Below, one piece after another: positions 42,746 to 52,995 of a stretch of 64,000 bases of DNA (the stretch's first letter is position 1; every line of letters begins with the position of its first letter). The position numbers and the translations under genes were made by a program. A model generated the notes under the pieces. The model had not been told where the DNA came from, searched no databases, and saw only the letters and a program-made list of their open reading frames with translations. This DNA comes from Lautropia dentalis (GTDB taxonomy: Bacteria > Pseudomonadota > Gammaproteobacteria > Burkholderiales > Burkholderiaceae_E): positions 691,655 to 755,654 of the forward strand of contig NZ_RRUE01000002.1 of the NCBI RefSeq assembly GCF_003892345.1, read 5' to 3'.

Positions 42746-43806
42746 GGCTGCGGGGCGGCCGGGCTGGCTGCCGTGGGATCGTCGGCGGTGTCGGTGGCCG
42801 GGTCGGATACGTCGGCCGCTCCGGCCCTGGTGCCGGCTGGGGTGTTCGTGCCGGTGGCCCGCTCCGGCGGTGTGGCGGGTGTCGTGCCGGTGCGGAGGTC
42901 CCTGCTGCCGGGGGTGCGGGGGGCGTCGCGGCCAGCGGCATCGCCCGCCGGACGGGCCGGTGCCGGATCGTCCGGAATGGCCGAGGTGTCGGACTGCAGG
43001 ATCAGCATCAGCTGTGGATCGCCCAGGTTGGCGAGCGGACGGATCTGCACCTGCGCAAAGGGCTCGCCGGCCGGTGCTTCCACCTGCTCGACCACGCCCA
43101 CCGGAATGCCGGGCGGATACAGGAAGTCCAGCCCGGAGGTCTGCACGATGTCGCCGGTATGGATGTCGGCATCACGCGCCTGGAAGCGCAGCTCCAGCCG
43201 GGCCGGACTGGTGGTGCCGAAGGTCAGGGCATGCAGGCCATTGCGCTGCACGGTCACCGGCACGCTGAGGGCGGGATCGGTGATCAGCGTCATCTCGCTG
43301 CTGAACGGATAGACCCGGGTGATCTGCCCGATCACGCCACTGGCGTCGATGACGGGTTGTCCGGCCGCAACACCGTGCTGGCTGCCGCGGTTGAGCAGCC
43401 GGCGACGGGTGCCGGCCGCGCGGGGCTGCATGACGGCCTCGGCCACGATGCCGGGCTGAGGAATACGGGGACGCAGCGCCGCCAGTTCGCGCAGCGACTG
43501 GTTCTGCTGGCGCAGCCGTTCGGTGGTGGCCAGAATGCCGGCCTGCTGGGTGAGTACCGTGCGCAGCAGCTGGTTTTCGGTGCGCAGTGCCGCGATATCA
43601 TCGAAATAGCCGTCGATGCTGCGCAGCTGCTCGCCGGGCCAGGCCAGCGCGGCCTGTACCGGATACAGCCCGGCGCCCAGGGTTTTCCGTACCGGCGCAA
43701 GCAGCCCCAGCCGGGCATCGGCAAACATCAGTGCCAGTGCCAGCAGCGACAGGGTGAGGGCAATGCCGGGTCTGGGAGCCTCCGGCGCACGGTATCGGGT
43801 AATCAT
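42742..43806 (-). CDS. mreC: MreC with a proline/alanine-rich tail
   Basis: 354 residues. N-terminal membrane anchor (about 15-30), coiled coil (68-112) and the two beta domains of MreC (about 115-270, with [20 protein letters not shown]-like loop and [20 protein letters not shown]). The core ends near LMLILQ (residue 271). The last 80 residues are Pro/Ala/Thr/Asp-rich and not conserved in the family. Scaffold linking MreB to PBP2/RodA. Overlaps both mreB and mreD by 4 bases. Confidence 0.92.
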   Translation of the reverse strand: MITRYRAPEAPRPGIALTLSLLALALMFADARLGLLAPVRKTLGAGLYPVQAALAWPGEQLRSIDGYFDDIAALRTENQLLRTVLTQQAGILATTERLRQQNQSLRELAALRPRIPQPGIVAEAVMQPRAAGTRRRLLNRGSQHGVAAGQPVIDASGVIGQITRVYPFSSEMTLITDPALSVPVTVQRNGLHALTFGTTSPARLELRFQARDADIHTGDIVQTSGLDFLYPPGIPVGVVEQVEAPAGEPFAQVQIRPLANLGDPQLMLILQSDTSAIPDDPAPARPAGDAAGRDAPRTPGSRDLRTGTTPATPPERATGTNTPAGTRAGAADVSDPATDTADDPTAASPAAPQP

Positions 43807-44846
43807 TCGTGGGTGAAGATACCACCCAGCTCGTCCATGCGCTCGAGGGCCAGGCCGCAGCCGCGCACGACGCAGGTGAGGGGTTCATCGGAAATCAGGG
43901 TGGGCAGGCCGGTTTCCTCGGCCAGCAGGCGGTCCAGCCCCGGAATCATCGCACCACCGCCCGTCAGCATGATGCCCCGTTCGGAAATATCTGCACCGAT
44001 TTCGGGGGGAACATCCTCCAGGGCGATCTTCACGGCCGACACAATGTGGTTGAACTGTGGCGTCAGCGCCTCACGAATTTCATTGGAACTGATGCGAAAC
44101 GCCCGCGGAATGCCCTCGGAGAGATTGCGGCCTTTCACCTCGATCTCGCGTACCTGCCCTTCGGGGAAGGCCGAGCCGATTTCCTTCTTGATCTGTTCGG
44201 CCGTGCTTTCGCCGATCAGCATGCCGTAGTTGCGGCGCACGTAGGTGATGATGGCTTCGTCGAAGCGGTCACCGGCCACCCGCAGCGAATTGGCATGCAC
44301 GATGCCGCCCAGCGAGATCACGCCGATTTCGGTGGTGCCGCCGCCGATGTCGATCACCATCGAGCCGGTGGCCTCCGACACCGGCAGGCCGGCGCCGATG
44401 GCAGCCGCCACCGGTTCCTCCAGCAGGTAGACCTCCGAGGCACCCGCACCCAGCGCCGATTCGCGGATGGCGCGCCTTTCCACCTGGGTGGAACCGCACG
44501 GGACGCAGATGACGATGCGTGGATTGGGGGCAAACACCGACCCCGGATGGGCCATGCGCACGAATTGCTTGAGCATCTGCTCGGTGACGGTGAAATCGGC
44601 AATCACCCCGTCCTTCATCGGGCGGATGGCCTGCATGTTGCCGGGCACCTTGCCCAGCATCAGCTTGGCCTCGCGGCCGACGGCCGTGATGGTGCGCTTG
44701 CCGCCGGGCGAGGTGTCGGTGCGGATGGCCACCACCGAAGGCTCGTCCAGGACGATTCCCTTGCCCCGGGCGTAAATCAGGGTGTTGGCCGTCCCCAGAT
44801 CGATGGCCAGGTCATTGGAAAAATATTTCTTGATGAAACCGAGCAT
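43803..44846 (-). CDS. mreB: Actin-like cell-shape protein MreB
   Basis: 347 residues, the standard length. Forms membrane-bound antiparallel filaments that guide side-wall synthesis. Phosphate-1 loop [15 protein letters not shown], phosphate-2 [19 protein letters not shown] and adenosine motif [15 protein letters not shown] are all present. First gene of the mreBCD-mrdA-rodA operon, divergent from gatC across a 244-bp gap that must hold both promoters. Confidence 0.97.
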   Translation of the reverse strand: MLGFIKKYFSNDLAIDLGTANTLIYARGKGIVLDEPSVVAIRTDTSPGGKRTITAVGREAKLMLGKVPGNMQAIRPMKDGVIADFTVTEQMLKQFVRMAHPGSVFAPNPRIVICVPCGSTQVERRAIRESALGAGASEVYLLEEPVAAAIGAGLPVSEATGSMVIDIGGGTTEIGVISLGGIVHANSLRVAGDRFDEAIITYVRRNYGMLIGESTAEQIKKEIGSAFPEGQVREIEVKGRNLSEGIPRAFRISSNEIREALTPQFNHIVSAVKIALEDVPPEIGADISERGIMLTGGGAMIPGLDRLLAEETGLPTLISDEPLTCVVRGCGLALERMDELGGIFTHE

Positions 44847-45090
44847 GACGAGATGTCGCTTTGCGTATCCAGAATGGCGAAAGGATCATACCGGTATACT
44901 TCTGCCGGTGTCCGTCTGCGCGGCCGACCGGAGACTGCCGGTCGCTGGCCCGCGGTGAACGTCTTCCCGGCGTTGCAGCCATACCACCGTTGCTGTTGCG
45001 GGTGGTGCCCCGGGCCGCACGCCGTTTCTTCATTCTTCATGTCTTGCCGGGCAAGGCCCCCGTGCCGGCCCGGTCTGCCAGGGATCCCCG

Positions 45091-45378
45091 ATGTCACTGA
45101 CCCCCGCTGACATTTCCCGTCTGGGCGAGCTTGCCCGCATCCGGCTGGATGATGGCGAACGCGACCATCTGCTTGCCCAGCTCGACGACATTTTCGGCAT
45201 CATCGAAAAGCTGCGTGCCGTCGATACCACCGGCATCGAGCCGATGACCCACTGCGAGCGCGCCAGCCTGCGCCTGCGCGACGACGTGGTCACCGAAACC
45301 GACAACCGTACCGAGAACCAGCGTTCCGCGCCCGCCGTGGCCGATGGCCTGTATCTGGTACCCCGCGTGGTGGAGTGA
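45091..45378 (+). CDS. gatC: Asp/Glu-tRNA amidotransferase subunit C
   Basis: 95 residues beginning [19 protein letters not shown], with the family features [18 protein letters not shown] and LRDDVV. Small subunit stabilising GatA in the complex that converts misacylated Glu-tRNA(Gln) or Asp-tRNA(Asn). Followed after 7 bases by gatA. Divergent from mreB, the usual arrangement in Burkholderiales. Confidence 0.95.
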   Translation: MSLTPADISRLGELARIRLDDGERDHLLAQLDDIFGIIEKLRAVDTTGIEPMTHCERASLRLRDDVVTETDNRTENQRSAPAVADGLYLVPRVVE

Positions 45379-45385
45379 GGCGTCC

Positions 45386-46894
45386 ATGAGCACCCTGAAA
45401 GACCTGCTGGAAACCGGTGGCCTGAGCGCCATCAGTGCCGCACTGCGTGCCGGTGAGGTGTCGGCCCGCGAACTGGCCACGCACTGCCTGGAAGCCGTGG
45501 CCGTCAGCGACATCAACGCCTTCATCGACGTGCAGCCCGAACTCACGCTGGCCCAGGCCGACGAGGCCGACGCCCGGCTGGCTGCCGCCCGCCAGGGCGG
45601 TGAGCGTGTCGGCCCCCTGCTGGGTGTGCCGATGGCGCACAAGGATGCCTTCGTCACCCGCGGCTGGCGCTCCACGGCCGGTTCGAAGATGCTGGCCGAC
45701 TATTACAGTCCCTTCGACGCCACGGTGGTGCGCAAGGTGCGCGAGGCCGGCGCCGTCTGCGTGGGCAAGCTCAACTGCGACGAATTTGCCATGGGCTCGG
45801 GCAACGAGAACTCGTATTTCGGCCCCGTGAAGAACCCCTGGGACAGAACCCGCGTGCCGGGCGGCTCGTCGGGGGGCTCGGCTGCGGCCGTGGCTGCAGG
45901 GCTGGTGCCGCTCACCACGGGTACCGACACCGGCGGCTCCGTACGCCAGCCGGCGGCCATGTGCGGCGTCACTGGCATCAAGCCCACCTACGGACGTGTG
46001 TCGCGCTACGGCATGATCGCCTTTGCCAGCAGCCTGGACCAGGCAGGTGTGTTTGCCCGCTCGGCCGCCGACTGCGCGCAGCTGCTGGCTGCCATGGCCG
46101 GTTTCGACGAGCGTGACGCCACCAGCCTGCCCGTGCTGCCCGAAGACCTGGCGGCCGTGCCTGCCATGAGCTGGGCCGGCGAGGGCAGTGCCCCGCTGGG
46201 CGGCCTGCGCGTGGGCGTGCCGGCCGAATTCCTGAACGACAGTGTGACGCCGGGTGTGCGCCATGCCGTGCAGGAGGCCCTCAAACGCTTCGAGGCGCTG
46301 GGCGCCACGCTGGTACCGGTGTCGCTGCCGCACACCGAGCTGGCCATTCCTGCCTACTACGTGATTGCGCCGGCCGAGGCGTCGAGCAACCTGGCCCGCT
46401 ACGATGGCGTGCGCTACGGCCACCGCAGCGAAGATGCGTCCGACCTGAAGTCGCTGTACATGAACAGCCGCGCCGAAGGTTTCGGGGCCGAGGTGAAGCG
46501 CCGCATCATGATCGGCACCTTCGTGCTGTCGCATGGCTATTACGATGCCTACTACCGCAAGGCCCAGCAGCTGCGCCGGATGATCGCCGACGACTTCGCC
46601 CGCGTCTTTGGCGAGGTGGATGTGATTGCCGGCCCGGTCACCCCCGAAACCGCCTGGCCCATTGGCCAGCAGAAGGACGACCCGGTACGCAACTATCTGG
46701 CCGACATCTTCACGCTGCCGGCCTCGCTGGCCGGGCTGCCGGGTGTGTCGCTGCCCTGCGGTTTCGATGGCGGCCTGCCGGTGGGCCTGCAGCTGGTGGG
46801 GCCCGCCCTGTCGGAGGCACGCCTGCTCACCATTGGCCATGTGTACCAGCAGGAGACCGACTGGCACCTGCGCCGGCCAGGCCAGTCAACATGA
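45386..46894 (+). CDS. gatA: Asp/Glu-tRNA amidotransferase subunit A
   Basis: 502 residues from the ATG at 45386. Glutaminase subunit of GatCAB, releasing ammonia for transamidation. Amidase-signature catalytic triad: Lys in [11 protein letters not shown], cis-Ser in [14 protein letters not shown], and nucleophilic Ser in [13 protein letters not shown]. The position HKDA replaces the more common IKD. Separated from gatB by a lipoprotein gene. Confidence 0.96.
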   Translation: MSTLKDLLETGGLSAISAALRAGEVSARELATHCLEAVAVSDINAFIDVQPELTLAQADEADARLAAARQGGERVGPLLGVPMAHKDAFVTRGWRSTAGSKMLADYYSPFDATVVRKVREAGAVCVGKLNCDEFAMGSGNENSYFGPVKNPWDRTRVPGGSSGGSAAAVAAGLVPLTTGTDTGGSVRQPAAMCGVTGIKPTYGRVSRYGMIAFASSLDQAGVFARSAADCAQLLAAMAGFDERDATSLPVLPEDLAAVPAMSWAGEGSAPLGGLRVGVPAEFLNDSVTPGVRHAVQEALKRFEALGATLVPVSLPHTELAIPAYYVIAPAEASSNLARYDGVRYGHRSEDASDLKSLYMNSRAEGFGAEVKRRIMIGTFVLSHGYYDAYYRKAQQLRRMIADDFARVFGEVDVIAGPVTPETAWPIGQQKDDPVRNYLADIFTLPASLAGLPGVSLPCGFDGGLPVGLQLVGPALSEARLLTIGHVYQQETDWHLRRPGQST

Positions 46895-47025
46895 ATCGGG
46901 GCATGTGCCCGTCATGAGTCCCTGACCCGGTTGGGGGCAGGGGTTCCCGGCAGGAACATGGCGTCCGGGTCTGGACAGGGCTCCATGATCCGTCCCCCTT
47001 CAGCAGCCGGGCGAAAGCCCGGAAA

Positions 47026-47051
47026 CCCCTGTCATTCTGTCATGACAGGGG
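47026..47051. terminator. Perfect hairpin downstream of gatA
   Basis: CCCCTGTCAT-TCTGTC-ATGACAGGGG is a perfect 10-bp stem. There is no U-tract after it, so it may slow or stabilise transcripts rather than terminate. It lies between gatA and the lipoprotein gene. Confidence 0.4.
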
Positions 47052-47192
47052 GCCCGCACCGCATCACGGGTACGGGCACCAGACCGCACGGAGCCGGCGC
47101 CGTTCCTGGCCTGTGCGGACAGTCCGCCGCTGGCATGGGGTGTGGACCGGACGGCATGGAGCCTGGCTCCCTCACCAAACCATCGCAAAATC

Positions 47193-47747
47193 ATGAATAC
47201 TGAATTACAACAACGAAAATCGCAGAATCTCTGGCTGCAGCGTGCCTCGCTGCTGTTCGTTGCGGTCGCGCTGGCGGCCTGCACCGGCATGCCGATGGTG
47301 AAGCGCGCCAAGAAGCCCTCCGCCACGGCCAGACCGCCCGTCACGGCACCGCAGCCGGCCACCCGGGGCCTGCCGTCGCAGGGCGCCGCCCTGCAGAACT
47401 TCGCCGGCAGCTGCCACCAGAAGGACATCGACGGCTTTGCCGAAGATGCCGACCTGCGGATCGAGGGGGGCAAGGTCACCACCATGACCTGGCGCGCCAG
47501 GGCCGGCCGCAAGGGCCAGTGCAGCTTCGCCCTGAACGACTTCTACCAGACCAAGGACGCGCCGCACATCGAACTGTCCTCGCGCAGCCGTGGCGCCTGC
47601 AAACTGATGGTCTATCAGGAGCCCCGCCGTGTGACGCTGGCGCACGCCAACTGCCAGTCCTTCTGCTCGCCGCGCAGCGTGGCCGATGAAGCCTGGCCGG
47701 TGATGTTCAACCCGCAGACCGGCGGCTGCGCCCGTCTGGACCGCTGA
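47193..47747 (+). CDS. Small lipoprotein of unknown function between gatA and gatB
   Basis: 184 residues. Lipobox LAAC (acylated Cys30) after a short hydrophobic segment. Mature part has four or five Cys (GSCHQKD, KGQCSF, RGACKLM, ANCQSFCS) suggestive of disulfides and a basic N-terminal linker. The pattern VTTMTWRARAGRKGQCSF...RVTLAHANCQSFCSPRS resembles small periplasmic proteins of unknown function in Burkholderiales, but I cannot assign a family. It interrupts the usual gatA-gatB order. The ATG at 47193 gives the signal; an upstream frame adds only non-conserved sequence. Confidence 0.7.
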   Translation: MNTELQQRKSQNLWLQRASLLFVAVALAACTGMPMVKRAKKPSATARPPVTAPQPATRGLPSQGAALQNFAGSCHQKDIDGFAEDADLRIEGGKVTTMTWRARAGRKGQCSFALNDFYQTKDAPHIELSSRSRGACKLMVYQEPRRVTLAHANCQSFCSPRSVADEAWPVMFNPQTGGCARLDR

Positions 47748-47892
47748 GGGAGCCGGAGGGCACAGCGCATGCCAGGCCGGTCCGGACGGGTGTGATGCAC
47801 GTCATGCCGTGCCGGCCGGACCCTGCCGTGGCCGTCGCCGTGCCTTTCTGCCGCCCGGTGTGCTGAATACCTGCTGAAACGGAAATACGCTC

Positions 47893-49374
47893 ATGCAATG
47901 GGAAGTGGTGATCGGACTGGAAACCCATGTCCAGTTGTTGACCCAGTCGAAGATCTTCTCCGGGGCCTCCACCCGGTTTGGCGCCGAGCCCAACACCCAG
48001 GCCTGCCCGGTCGATCTGGCGCTGCCGGGTGTGCTGCCGGTGCTCAACCGCCGGGCGGTGGAACATGCCATCCGCTTCGGGCTGGCCATCGGCGCCCGCG
48101 TGGCACCGGTCTCCATCTTTGCCCGCAAGAACTATTTCTATCCGGACCTGCCCAAGGGCTACCAGATCAGCCAGTACGAGCAGCCGGTGGTCGAGGGCGG
48201 CACGCTGGACATCGCCGTCCCGTCCACAAAACAGGGTGAGCCGCCGCAGGTGCGCACCATCAACCTCACCCGAGCCCACCTCGAGGAAGACGCCGGCAAA
48301 TCGCTGCACGAGGACTTCGCTGGCATGTCGGGCATCGACCTCAACCGGGCCGGCACGCCGCTGCTCGAAATCGTTTCCGAACCCGAGATGCGCAGCGCCG
48401 CCGAAGCCGTGGCCTATGCCCGCGCCCTGCACGGGCTGGTGACCTGGCTGGGCATCTGCGACGGCAACATGCAGGAAGGTTCCTTCCGCGTGGACGCCAA
48501 TATCTCGGTTCGGCCGGTGGGCCAGCAGGCATTCGGCACCCGCGCCGAAATCAAGAACCTCAATTCCTTCCGTTTTCTGGAGCGTGCCATCCAGTTCGAG
48601 GTGCGCCGCCAGATCGAGCTGATCGAGGACGGTGGCAGGGTGGTGCAGGAAACCCGCCTGTACGACCCCGACACCGACGAGACCCGCTCGATGCGGACCA
48701 AGGAAGACGCCAACGACTACCGCTACTTCCCCGAACCGGACCTGCCGCCGCTGTGCATCGAGCCCGAACGGATCGAGGCCGTGCGGGCCGCCATGCCCGA
48801 GCTGCCCAGCGCCAAGCGGGCCCGCTATCAGGCACAGTGGGGCCTGTCGCAGGCCGACGCGCTCACGCTGACCCAGAGCTTTGCGCACGCCCGGTATTTC
48901 GAGGCCGTGCTGGCTGCCCTGCCGGGTGATCCTGTCAGCCAGGCCAAGGCCGCTGCCAACTGGGTGATGGGCGAGGTGGCTGCCCAGCTCAACCGCGACG
49001 GACTGGACATCACCGACAGCAAGGTATCGGCACCGCAACTGGCCGGCCTGCTGCTGCGGGTGGCCGACGGTACGCTGTCGGGCAAGCTGGCCCGCGAAGT
49101 GTTCCACACGCTGTGGGAAGAAGGCCCGGCCGACGGCGGTGCCGAGCTGGTCGATGCGCTGATCGAGCGCAAGGGCCTGAAGCAGATCAGCGGTGATGAC
49201 GTGCTCGGCCCGATCATCGATCAGGTGCTGGCCGCCAACCAGAAATCGGTGGATGAATACCGCGCCGGCAAGGAAAAGGCGTTCAATGCCCTGGTCGGCC
49301 AGGTCATGAAGGCCAGCCGCGGCAAGGCCAATCCGCAGCAGGTCAACGAGCTGCTGAAGAAAAAGCTGGGCTGA
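47893..49374 (+). CDS. gatB: Asp/Glu-tRNA amidotransferase subunit B
   Basis: 493 residues beginning [22 protein letters not shown]. Kinase/transamidase subunit; the cradle domain ([59 protein letters not shown]) and the C-terminal YqeY-like tRNA-binding domain (to [18 protein letters not shown]) are complete. Together with gatC and gatA it provides the full indirect aminoacylation route. Ends at a strong bidirectional terminator. Confidence 0.97.
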   Translation: MQWEVVIGLETHVQLLTQSKIFSGASTRFGAEPNTQACPVDLALPGVLPVLNRRAVEHAIRFGLAIGARVAPVSIFARKNYFYPDLPKGYQISQYEQPVVEGGTLDIAVPSTKQGEPPQVRTINLTRAHLEEDAGKSLHEDFAGMSGIDLNRAGTPLLEIVSEPEMRSAAEAVAYARALHGLVTWLGICDGNMQEGSFRVDANISVRPVGQQAFGTRAEIKNLNSFRFLERAIQFEVRRQIELIEDGGRVVQETRLYDPDTDETRSMRTKEDANDYRYFPEPDLPPLCIEPERIEAVRAAMPELPSAKRARYQAQWGLSQADALTLTQSFAHARYFEAVLAALPGDPVSQAKAAANWVMGEVAAQLNRDGLDITDSKVSAPQLAGLLLRVADGTLSGKLAREVFHTLWEEGPADGGAELVDALIERKGLKQISGDDVLGPIIDQVLAANQKSVDEYRAGKEKAFNALVGQVMKASRGKANPQQVNELLKKKLG

Positions 49375-49430
49375 CCCGCCTGCACCGGTTCCGGAACCGC
49401 CGGATGGCGGTGCTGGACCGGGGCCATGAA

Positions 49431-49464
49431 AAACGGACGCTGCCAGTGAGGTGAGCGTCCGTTT
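49431..49464. terminator. Bidirectional terminator between gatB and the DUF4124 gene
   Basis: AAACGGACGCT (49431-49441) and AGCGTCCGTTT (49454-49464) form a perfect 11-bp stem with a 12-base loop, flanked by AA on the left and TTTC on the right, between convergent genes. Confidence 0.75.
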
Positions 49465-49521
49465 CTGTGTGGAGCGGCGGCAACCTGTGCAGATCTGCCT
49501 GCGGCCAGGAGAAACCGGGTA

Positions 49522-50229
49522 TCAGTGCAGTGACCGGGCCCGCTCTTCGGCAATGTTGGCCAGCAGCTCGGTCAGTCGTACCGCATTGGCCTCGAAATCG
49601 CGGTTCACGCGCTCGCGCTCGCCCTGGCGCTCCTTGATCAGCGCATCCTCGGCCAGAATGGCATTGGCAATCGACGAGATGCGCTGTTGCACGGCATAGG
49701 GCAGGCGGGCGTTGGGACGCTCCTGCTTCTTTTGCCACTCGGCCGCCAGCTGGCGCTCGATCTTCAGGTTCTGGTCCAGCACCAGAATCCGCTTGGTGGC
49801 CGCGCTGATTTCCTCGTCGATCATCTCCAGCTGCTGTTTCTGGCGGTCGCGCAGATCCTCCGGCGACTTGTAGGTCAGCAGCAGGTGACGGTCATGCGCC
49901 TGCTGGGCACGCAGCGCCCGTTCCTGCTCCTGCTTCACCAGCGCCTGCTGGGCGGCCTCCCGTTCCTGCTGGCGGGTCAGCGGTGGGGGCATTACCCGCC
50001 GCAGTGAGCCGTCACGGTTCAGCTCGCGCATGTTGCGCTTCGCGCAGGCCGAAATCGGCTGGTCGGACGAGATGATGTGTCCCTTCTCGTCCTGGCACAC
50101 ATAGATCGAGCGACCATGACGGGGGGCCGAATCTTCCACGGCCGTGGCCGCACGCGCCATGCCCCAATGGCCCGACACGGCGGTCAGGACCAGACATACA
50201 AACAGGGAATGGACGCGATGGAGGCTCAT
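49522..50229 (-). CDS. DUF4124 domain protein with coiled coil
   Basis: 235 residues from the ATG at 50229 with a signal peptide. Residues about 43-80 (SIYVCQDEKGHIISSDQPISAC, then CAKRNMRELNRDG) match DUF4124, a small periplasmic domain common in betaproteobacteria. The rest is a charged coiled coil (about 88-235) ending LLANIAEERARSLH. Function unknown. It follows pyrE by 14 bases on the same strand. Confidence 0.8.
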   Translation of the reverse strand: MSLHRVHSLFVCLVLTAVSGHWGMARAATAVEDSAPRHGRSIYVCQDEKGHIISSDQPISACAKRNMRELNRDGSLRRVMPPPLTRQQEREAAQQALVKQEQERALRAQQAHDRHLLLTYKSPEDLRDRQKQQLEMIDEEISAATKRILVLDQNLKIERQLAAEWQKKQERPNARLPYAVQQRISSIANAILAEDALIKERQGERERVNRDFEANAVRLTELLANIAEERARSLH

Positions 50230-50243
50230 GCCCTCCACTGTAT

Positions 50244-51116
50244 TCAGGCACGCCCCCCGGTGCCATAGCGCCGGCGATAGTCGGCGATGGCAGAGCGATA
50301 AGTGGCAAGCATCGCGTCACTGTAACCGCCGGCAGAAGTGGCCTCACCCGACGCATTTCGTGTGCTGGAATGCTCAACGTGCTGTGTCAGATAGGCCAAC
50401 AGGTCATCCAGCGTGGCCAGTGCATGCACCTCCATCTCATAGCGCTGCCGCACCTCGTCGACGGCCGAAAGCGCCGCCACCTGCTCGGCGTTGCCGCCGC
50501 GTTCCATCCGGTCCAGCGCAATGAACACGCCAGCCGGTTCGGCCCCGGCTGCCCGGATGATCTCCACCGACTCCCGCACCGAAGTACCGGCCGAGATCAC
50601 GTCGTCGATGATGGCCACCCGCCCTTTGAGCGGCGCGCCCACCAGATTGCCGCCCTCGCCATGGTCCTTGGCCTCCTTGCGGTTGAAGGCGAACGGGATG
50701 TTGCGGCCCTTCTGTGCGCAGGCCACCGCCATGGCCGAGGCCAGCGTGATGCCCTTGTAGGCGGGGCCGAACAGGACGTCGAAGCCGCGGACAGGTGCGA
50801 GGGCTGCCTGTGCCTTCGTGCCGCCGGTGCCGGTTGCAGCGTTGCCCGCCTGAGCTGCCGTGTCGCCGGCACGTGCTGTCGTGTTGTCGGCCTGTGCGCC
50901 AGTCTGTGATGATCCTTCAGCAGCCAGTCCCCCCTCTACTTCCAGCAGCCGGTCGGCGTAGAACCCGGCCAGCCTGCCCAGCCCGGCACCATCATGGAAC
51001 AGCCCGGCATTGAAGAAATAGGGCGACAGCCGCCCGGCCTTGGTCCTGAACTCGCCGAAGCGCAGCGCACCGGTGTCGAGGGCAAAGCGGATGAAATCGT
51101 GGGAGAGGGAGGTCAT
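50244..51116 (-). CDS. pyrE: Orotate phosphoribosyltransferase with a low-complexity insertion
   Basis: 290 residues from the ATG at 51116, against about 213-225 usual. Joins orotate and PRPP to form OMP in pyrimidine synthesis. Family parts: [50 protein letters not shown] and the PRPP motif [13 protein letters not shown] (167-179). Residues 62-108 are an Ala/Gly/Thr/Gln-rich insert (for example [16 protein letters not shown]) placed on the surface between helix 2 and the core strand; residues about 255-275 form a second, Ser/Gly-rich insert near the C-terminus. Catalytic residues are unaffected. Confidence 0.93.
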   Translation of the reverse strand: MTSLSHDFIRFALDTGALRFGEFRTKAGRLSPYFFNAGLFHDGAGLGRLAGFYADRLLEVEGGLAAEGSSQTGAQADNTTARAGDTAAQAGNAATGTGGTKAQAALAPVRGFDVLFGPAYKGITLASAMAVACAQKGRNIPFAFNRKEAKDHGEGGNLVGAPLKGRVAIIDDVISAGTSVRESVEIIRAAGAEPAGVFIALDRMERGGNAEQVAALSAVDEVRQRYEMEVHALATLDDLLAYLTQHVEHSSTRNASGEATSAGGYSDAMLATYRSAIADYRRRYGTGGRA

Positions 51117-51219
51117 GGGGGGGCTCCTGAAGCGGGGGCGATGGTGCTGGTTGTCCTGCGCGGGTCTGTCCCGGGTGGCAGCTCGTTCGATGCCGTGAAT
51201 CTTACTGGTATATGTGCCT

Positions 51220-51362
51220 GGCGCGTGTCGTGGACGCATTCATCCCTGCCAAACCCCTGACGCTGGGCGTGCAGGACGGGGTGGCCATCCTTGCCTGCGT
51301 GTGCGCCCTGGCTGCCACGGTCGGGGGCGGGCCAGCGGGGGCATGAATGCGTTCATGGCACG
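51220..51362. repeat. Complete copy of the dispersed palindromic repeat element
   Basis: 143 bp in the 408-bp pyrE/HAD gap. Left end GGCGCGTGTCGTGGACGC (51220 on) with the family core AAACCCC-TGGGCGTGCAGGACGGGG; right end GCATGAATGCGTTCATGGCACG (51341-51362), inverted. TACAAT (51372-51377) begins 9 bases after it. The rest of 51117-51524 shows no gene. Confidence 0.7.
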
Positions 51363-51524
51363 GGCACGCTCTACAATCCGTCCGCAACAGTGACGGCTGA
51401 ACCGCCACCGCAGGCGGGGCGGACGCTCCTGTCTTTACGCCGGAGCGGATGCACCGACTGCACGCCTGTTGCACGGGCGGCCAGTGCCGTGCCACCCCGG
51501 TTCACGTGCCTCGAGGAGACCCCC

Positions 51525-52349
51525 ATGCACGCCACCCCTGTTGCCTCCCTGCCTTTCCATACCGTCCTGTTCGACTTCGACGGCACGCTGGTCGACAGCG
51601 CTGCCTGCGGCGTCGAGGCCACCCAGTGGGCCTTTGCCGATGCCGGCCTGAACGTGCCGGACGCCGGGGTCATCATCGCGAAGATGGGCATTCCCATCGA
51701 GGTGAGCTTTGGCCAGATGGCCAGCCACCCGCCGGACGAGGCTGGGTACGAACAGCTGATGGCGCGTTTCCGGGCCAAATATCGTGAAGTGGCCGACCGG
51801 GGCATGAAAGCCTTCGACGGCATTGCGCCGCTGCTGCAGGCACTGAAGGCACAGGGTGTGCGCACCGCCATCGTCACCAGCAAGCGTTCCGATGTGGCGG
51901 CCCGCAATCTGGAAACCGCTGGGCTGGGCGGGCTGATTGATGTGCTGGTTGGCTCCGACAAGGTGGCGCACTGCAAGCCGGCGCCGGATGCCGTGCATGC
52001 AGGCCTGGCGGAACTGGCGCGGCTGCGACGGGGAGGTCGTCCAGTGGATGAAACCGTCATGGACGAGGAACGGGAAGGTGCACCCGCGGCAGGGACGGCG
52101 AGGACAGGGCAATCCGCCCCTGCCGGTGTCGTGGGTTCCCTGCGGGACGGTGAGGATGTCGTTGGCAGACTGTCGCAGGTGCTGGTCGTGGGAGACTCCA
52201 GTTACGATATCGACATGGGCAAGGCGGCAGGTGCTGCCACCTGTGCCGTCACCTGGGGCGCCCACAGCCATGAAGAACTGGCGCGCAGCCGGCCGGATCA
52301 TATCGTGCACAGTGTGCCGGCGCTGGCGGCGCTGCTGAATGTGATGTGA
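51525..52349 (+). CDS. HAD-family phosphatase (Gph/PpaX-like) with in-frame insertion
   Basis: 274 residues; GAGGAG is just upstream of the ATG. HAD motif I LFDFDGTLVDS (nucleophile Asp17, Asp19), motif II IVTSK, motif III KPAPD (Lys151) and motif IV VVGDSSYDIDM (Asp224, Asp228). Gph/PpaX-like members hydrolyse phosphoglycolate or pyrophosphate; the substrate is not determined here. Residues 168-217 are a non-conserved insert between motifs III and IV. Part of its DNA (about 52100-52135, read inverted) matches the core of the tandem repeat near 7810-7836, so repeat DNA may have contributed to the coding sequence. Confidence 0.85.
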   Translation: MHATPVASLPFHTVLFDFDGTLVDSAACGVEATQWAFADAGLNVPDAGVIIAKMGIPIEVSFGQMASHPPDEAGYEQLMARFRAKYREVADRGMKAFDGIAPLLQALKAQGVRTAIVTSKRSDVAARNLETAGLGGLIDVLVGSDKVAHCKPAPDAVHAGLAELARLRRGGRPVDETVMDEEREGAPAAGTARTGQSAPAGVVGSLRDGEDVVGRLSQVLVVGDSSYDIDMGKAAGAATCAVTWGAHSHEELARSRPDHIVHSVPALAALLNVM

Positions 52350-52378
52350 AAGACATGCCGTCGGTCCCGCGCGAGGCC

Positions 52379-52397
52379 GAACACGTCCATGACACGC
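52379..52397 (-). repeat. Solo end of the dispersed repeat family
   Basis: GAACACGTCCATGACACGC is a single inverted end with no partner nearby. It lies 4 bases before TAAACT in the first copy of the 42-bp duplication. Confidence 0.55.
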
Positions 52398-52399
52398 CC

Positions 52400-52441
52400 G
52401 GTAAACTCCCCCTGTGTTCGCGCAAGCCAGGAGGCACCCGA
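52400..52441 (+). repeat. 42-bp exact duplication, copy 1 (promoter/RBS block)
   Basis: GGTAAACTCCCCCTGTGTTC... to ...CAGGAGGCACCCGA recurs exactly at 52996-53037. The second copy is the -10-like hexamer, leader and ribosome site of xth. Copy 1 precedes the frameshifted membrane gene. Confidence 0.85.
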
Positions 52442-52482
52442 ATTGCGTTCCTGCTGGATAGCGTGACAAGGAGGGACTTCCC

Positions 52483-52910
52483 GTGCTGAAACGCTACCTG
52501 CTCATGTCGTCCGCATGCTGCAGCCTTCTGGTTGCGCTTCTGCATGTGTTCGTCATCATCAACGGTGCGCCGGCCTACCGGTTCTTTGGCGCCGGCGAGA
52601 CGCTGGCGTCGATGGCCGAACAGGGTTCGTGGCTGCCCGGCGTGCTGACGGCCGGTATTGCACTGGTTTTTGTCGTGTCTACGCGGCAGCGGCTGGCTGG
52701 CGGGTTTGGCCGTTACCAAAGCTGCGGCTGGGGCTCATCGTGATCGCTGCCATCTATACGCTGCGGGGGGCTGCCGTGCTGCCGGCACTGTTTTTCCGGA
52801 TGCACATGTCGGCGTTCGACCTGTGGTCGTCGTGGATTTCGCTGGCCATCGGTGTGCTGCACTGTCTGGCCACATGGCTGTACATCCGGGATGACATGTC
52901 ATCGTCATAG
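52483..52910 (+). pseudogene. Small four-helix membrane protein gene with a one-base frameshift
   Basis: Starts at GTG 52483 with GGAGG 8 bases upstream. The first frame gives YLLMSSACCSLLVALLHVFV...GIALVFVV (two membrane segments), then runs into VSTRQRL and stops at 52743. The adjoining frame from about 52680 gives YAAAAGWRVWPLPKLRLGLIVIAAIYTLRGAAVLP and two more membrane segments, ending at 52910. Joined (restoring one base near 52679) they make a coherent protein of about 142 residues. Function unknown; related small membrane proteins are common in proteobacteria. Either a recent inactivation or a sequence error. Confidence 0.7.
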
Positions 52911-52995
52911 AGGGCCGGAATGTCGCTGACAGATTTTCATGCCGGGGTACGCAAGACCGGGTTGCCTGCTGTGCGTTGCAGGCACGCTTCCGAAA

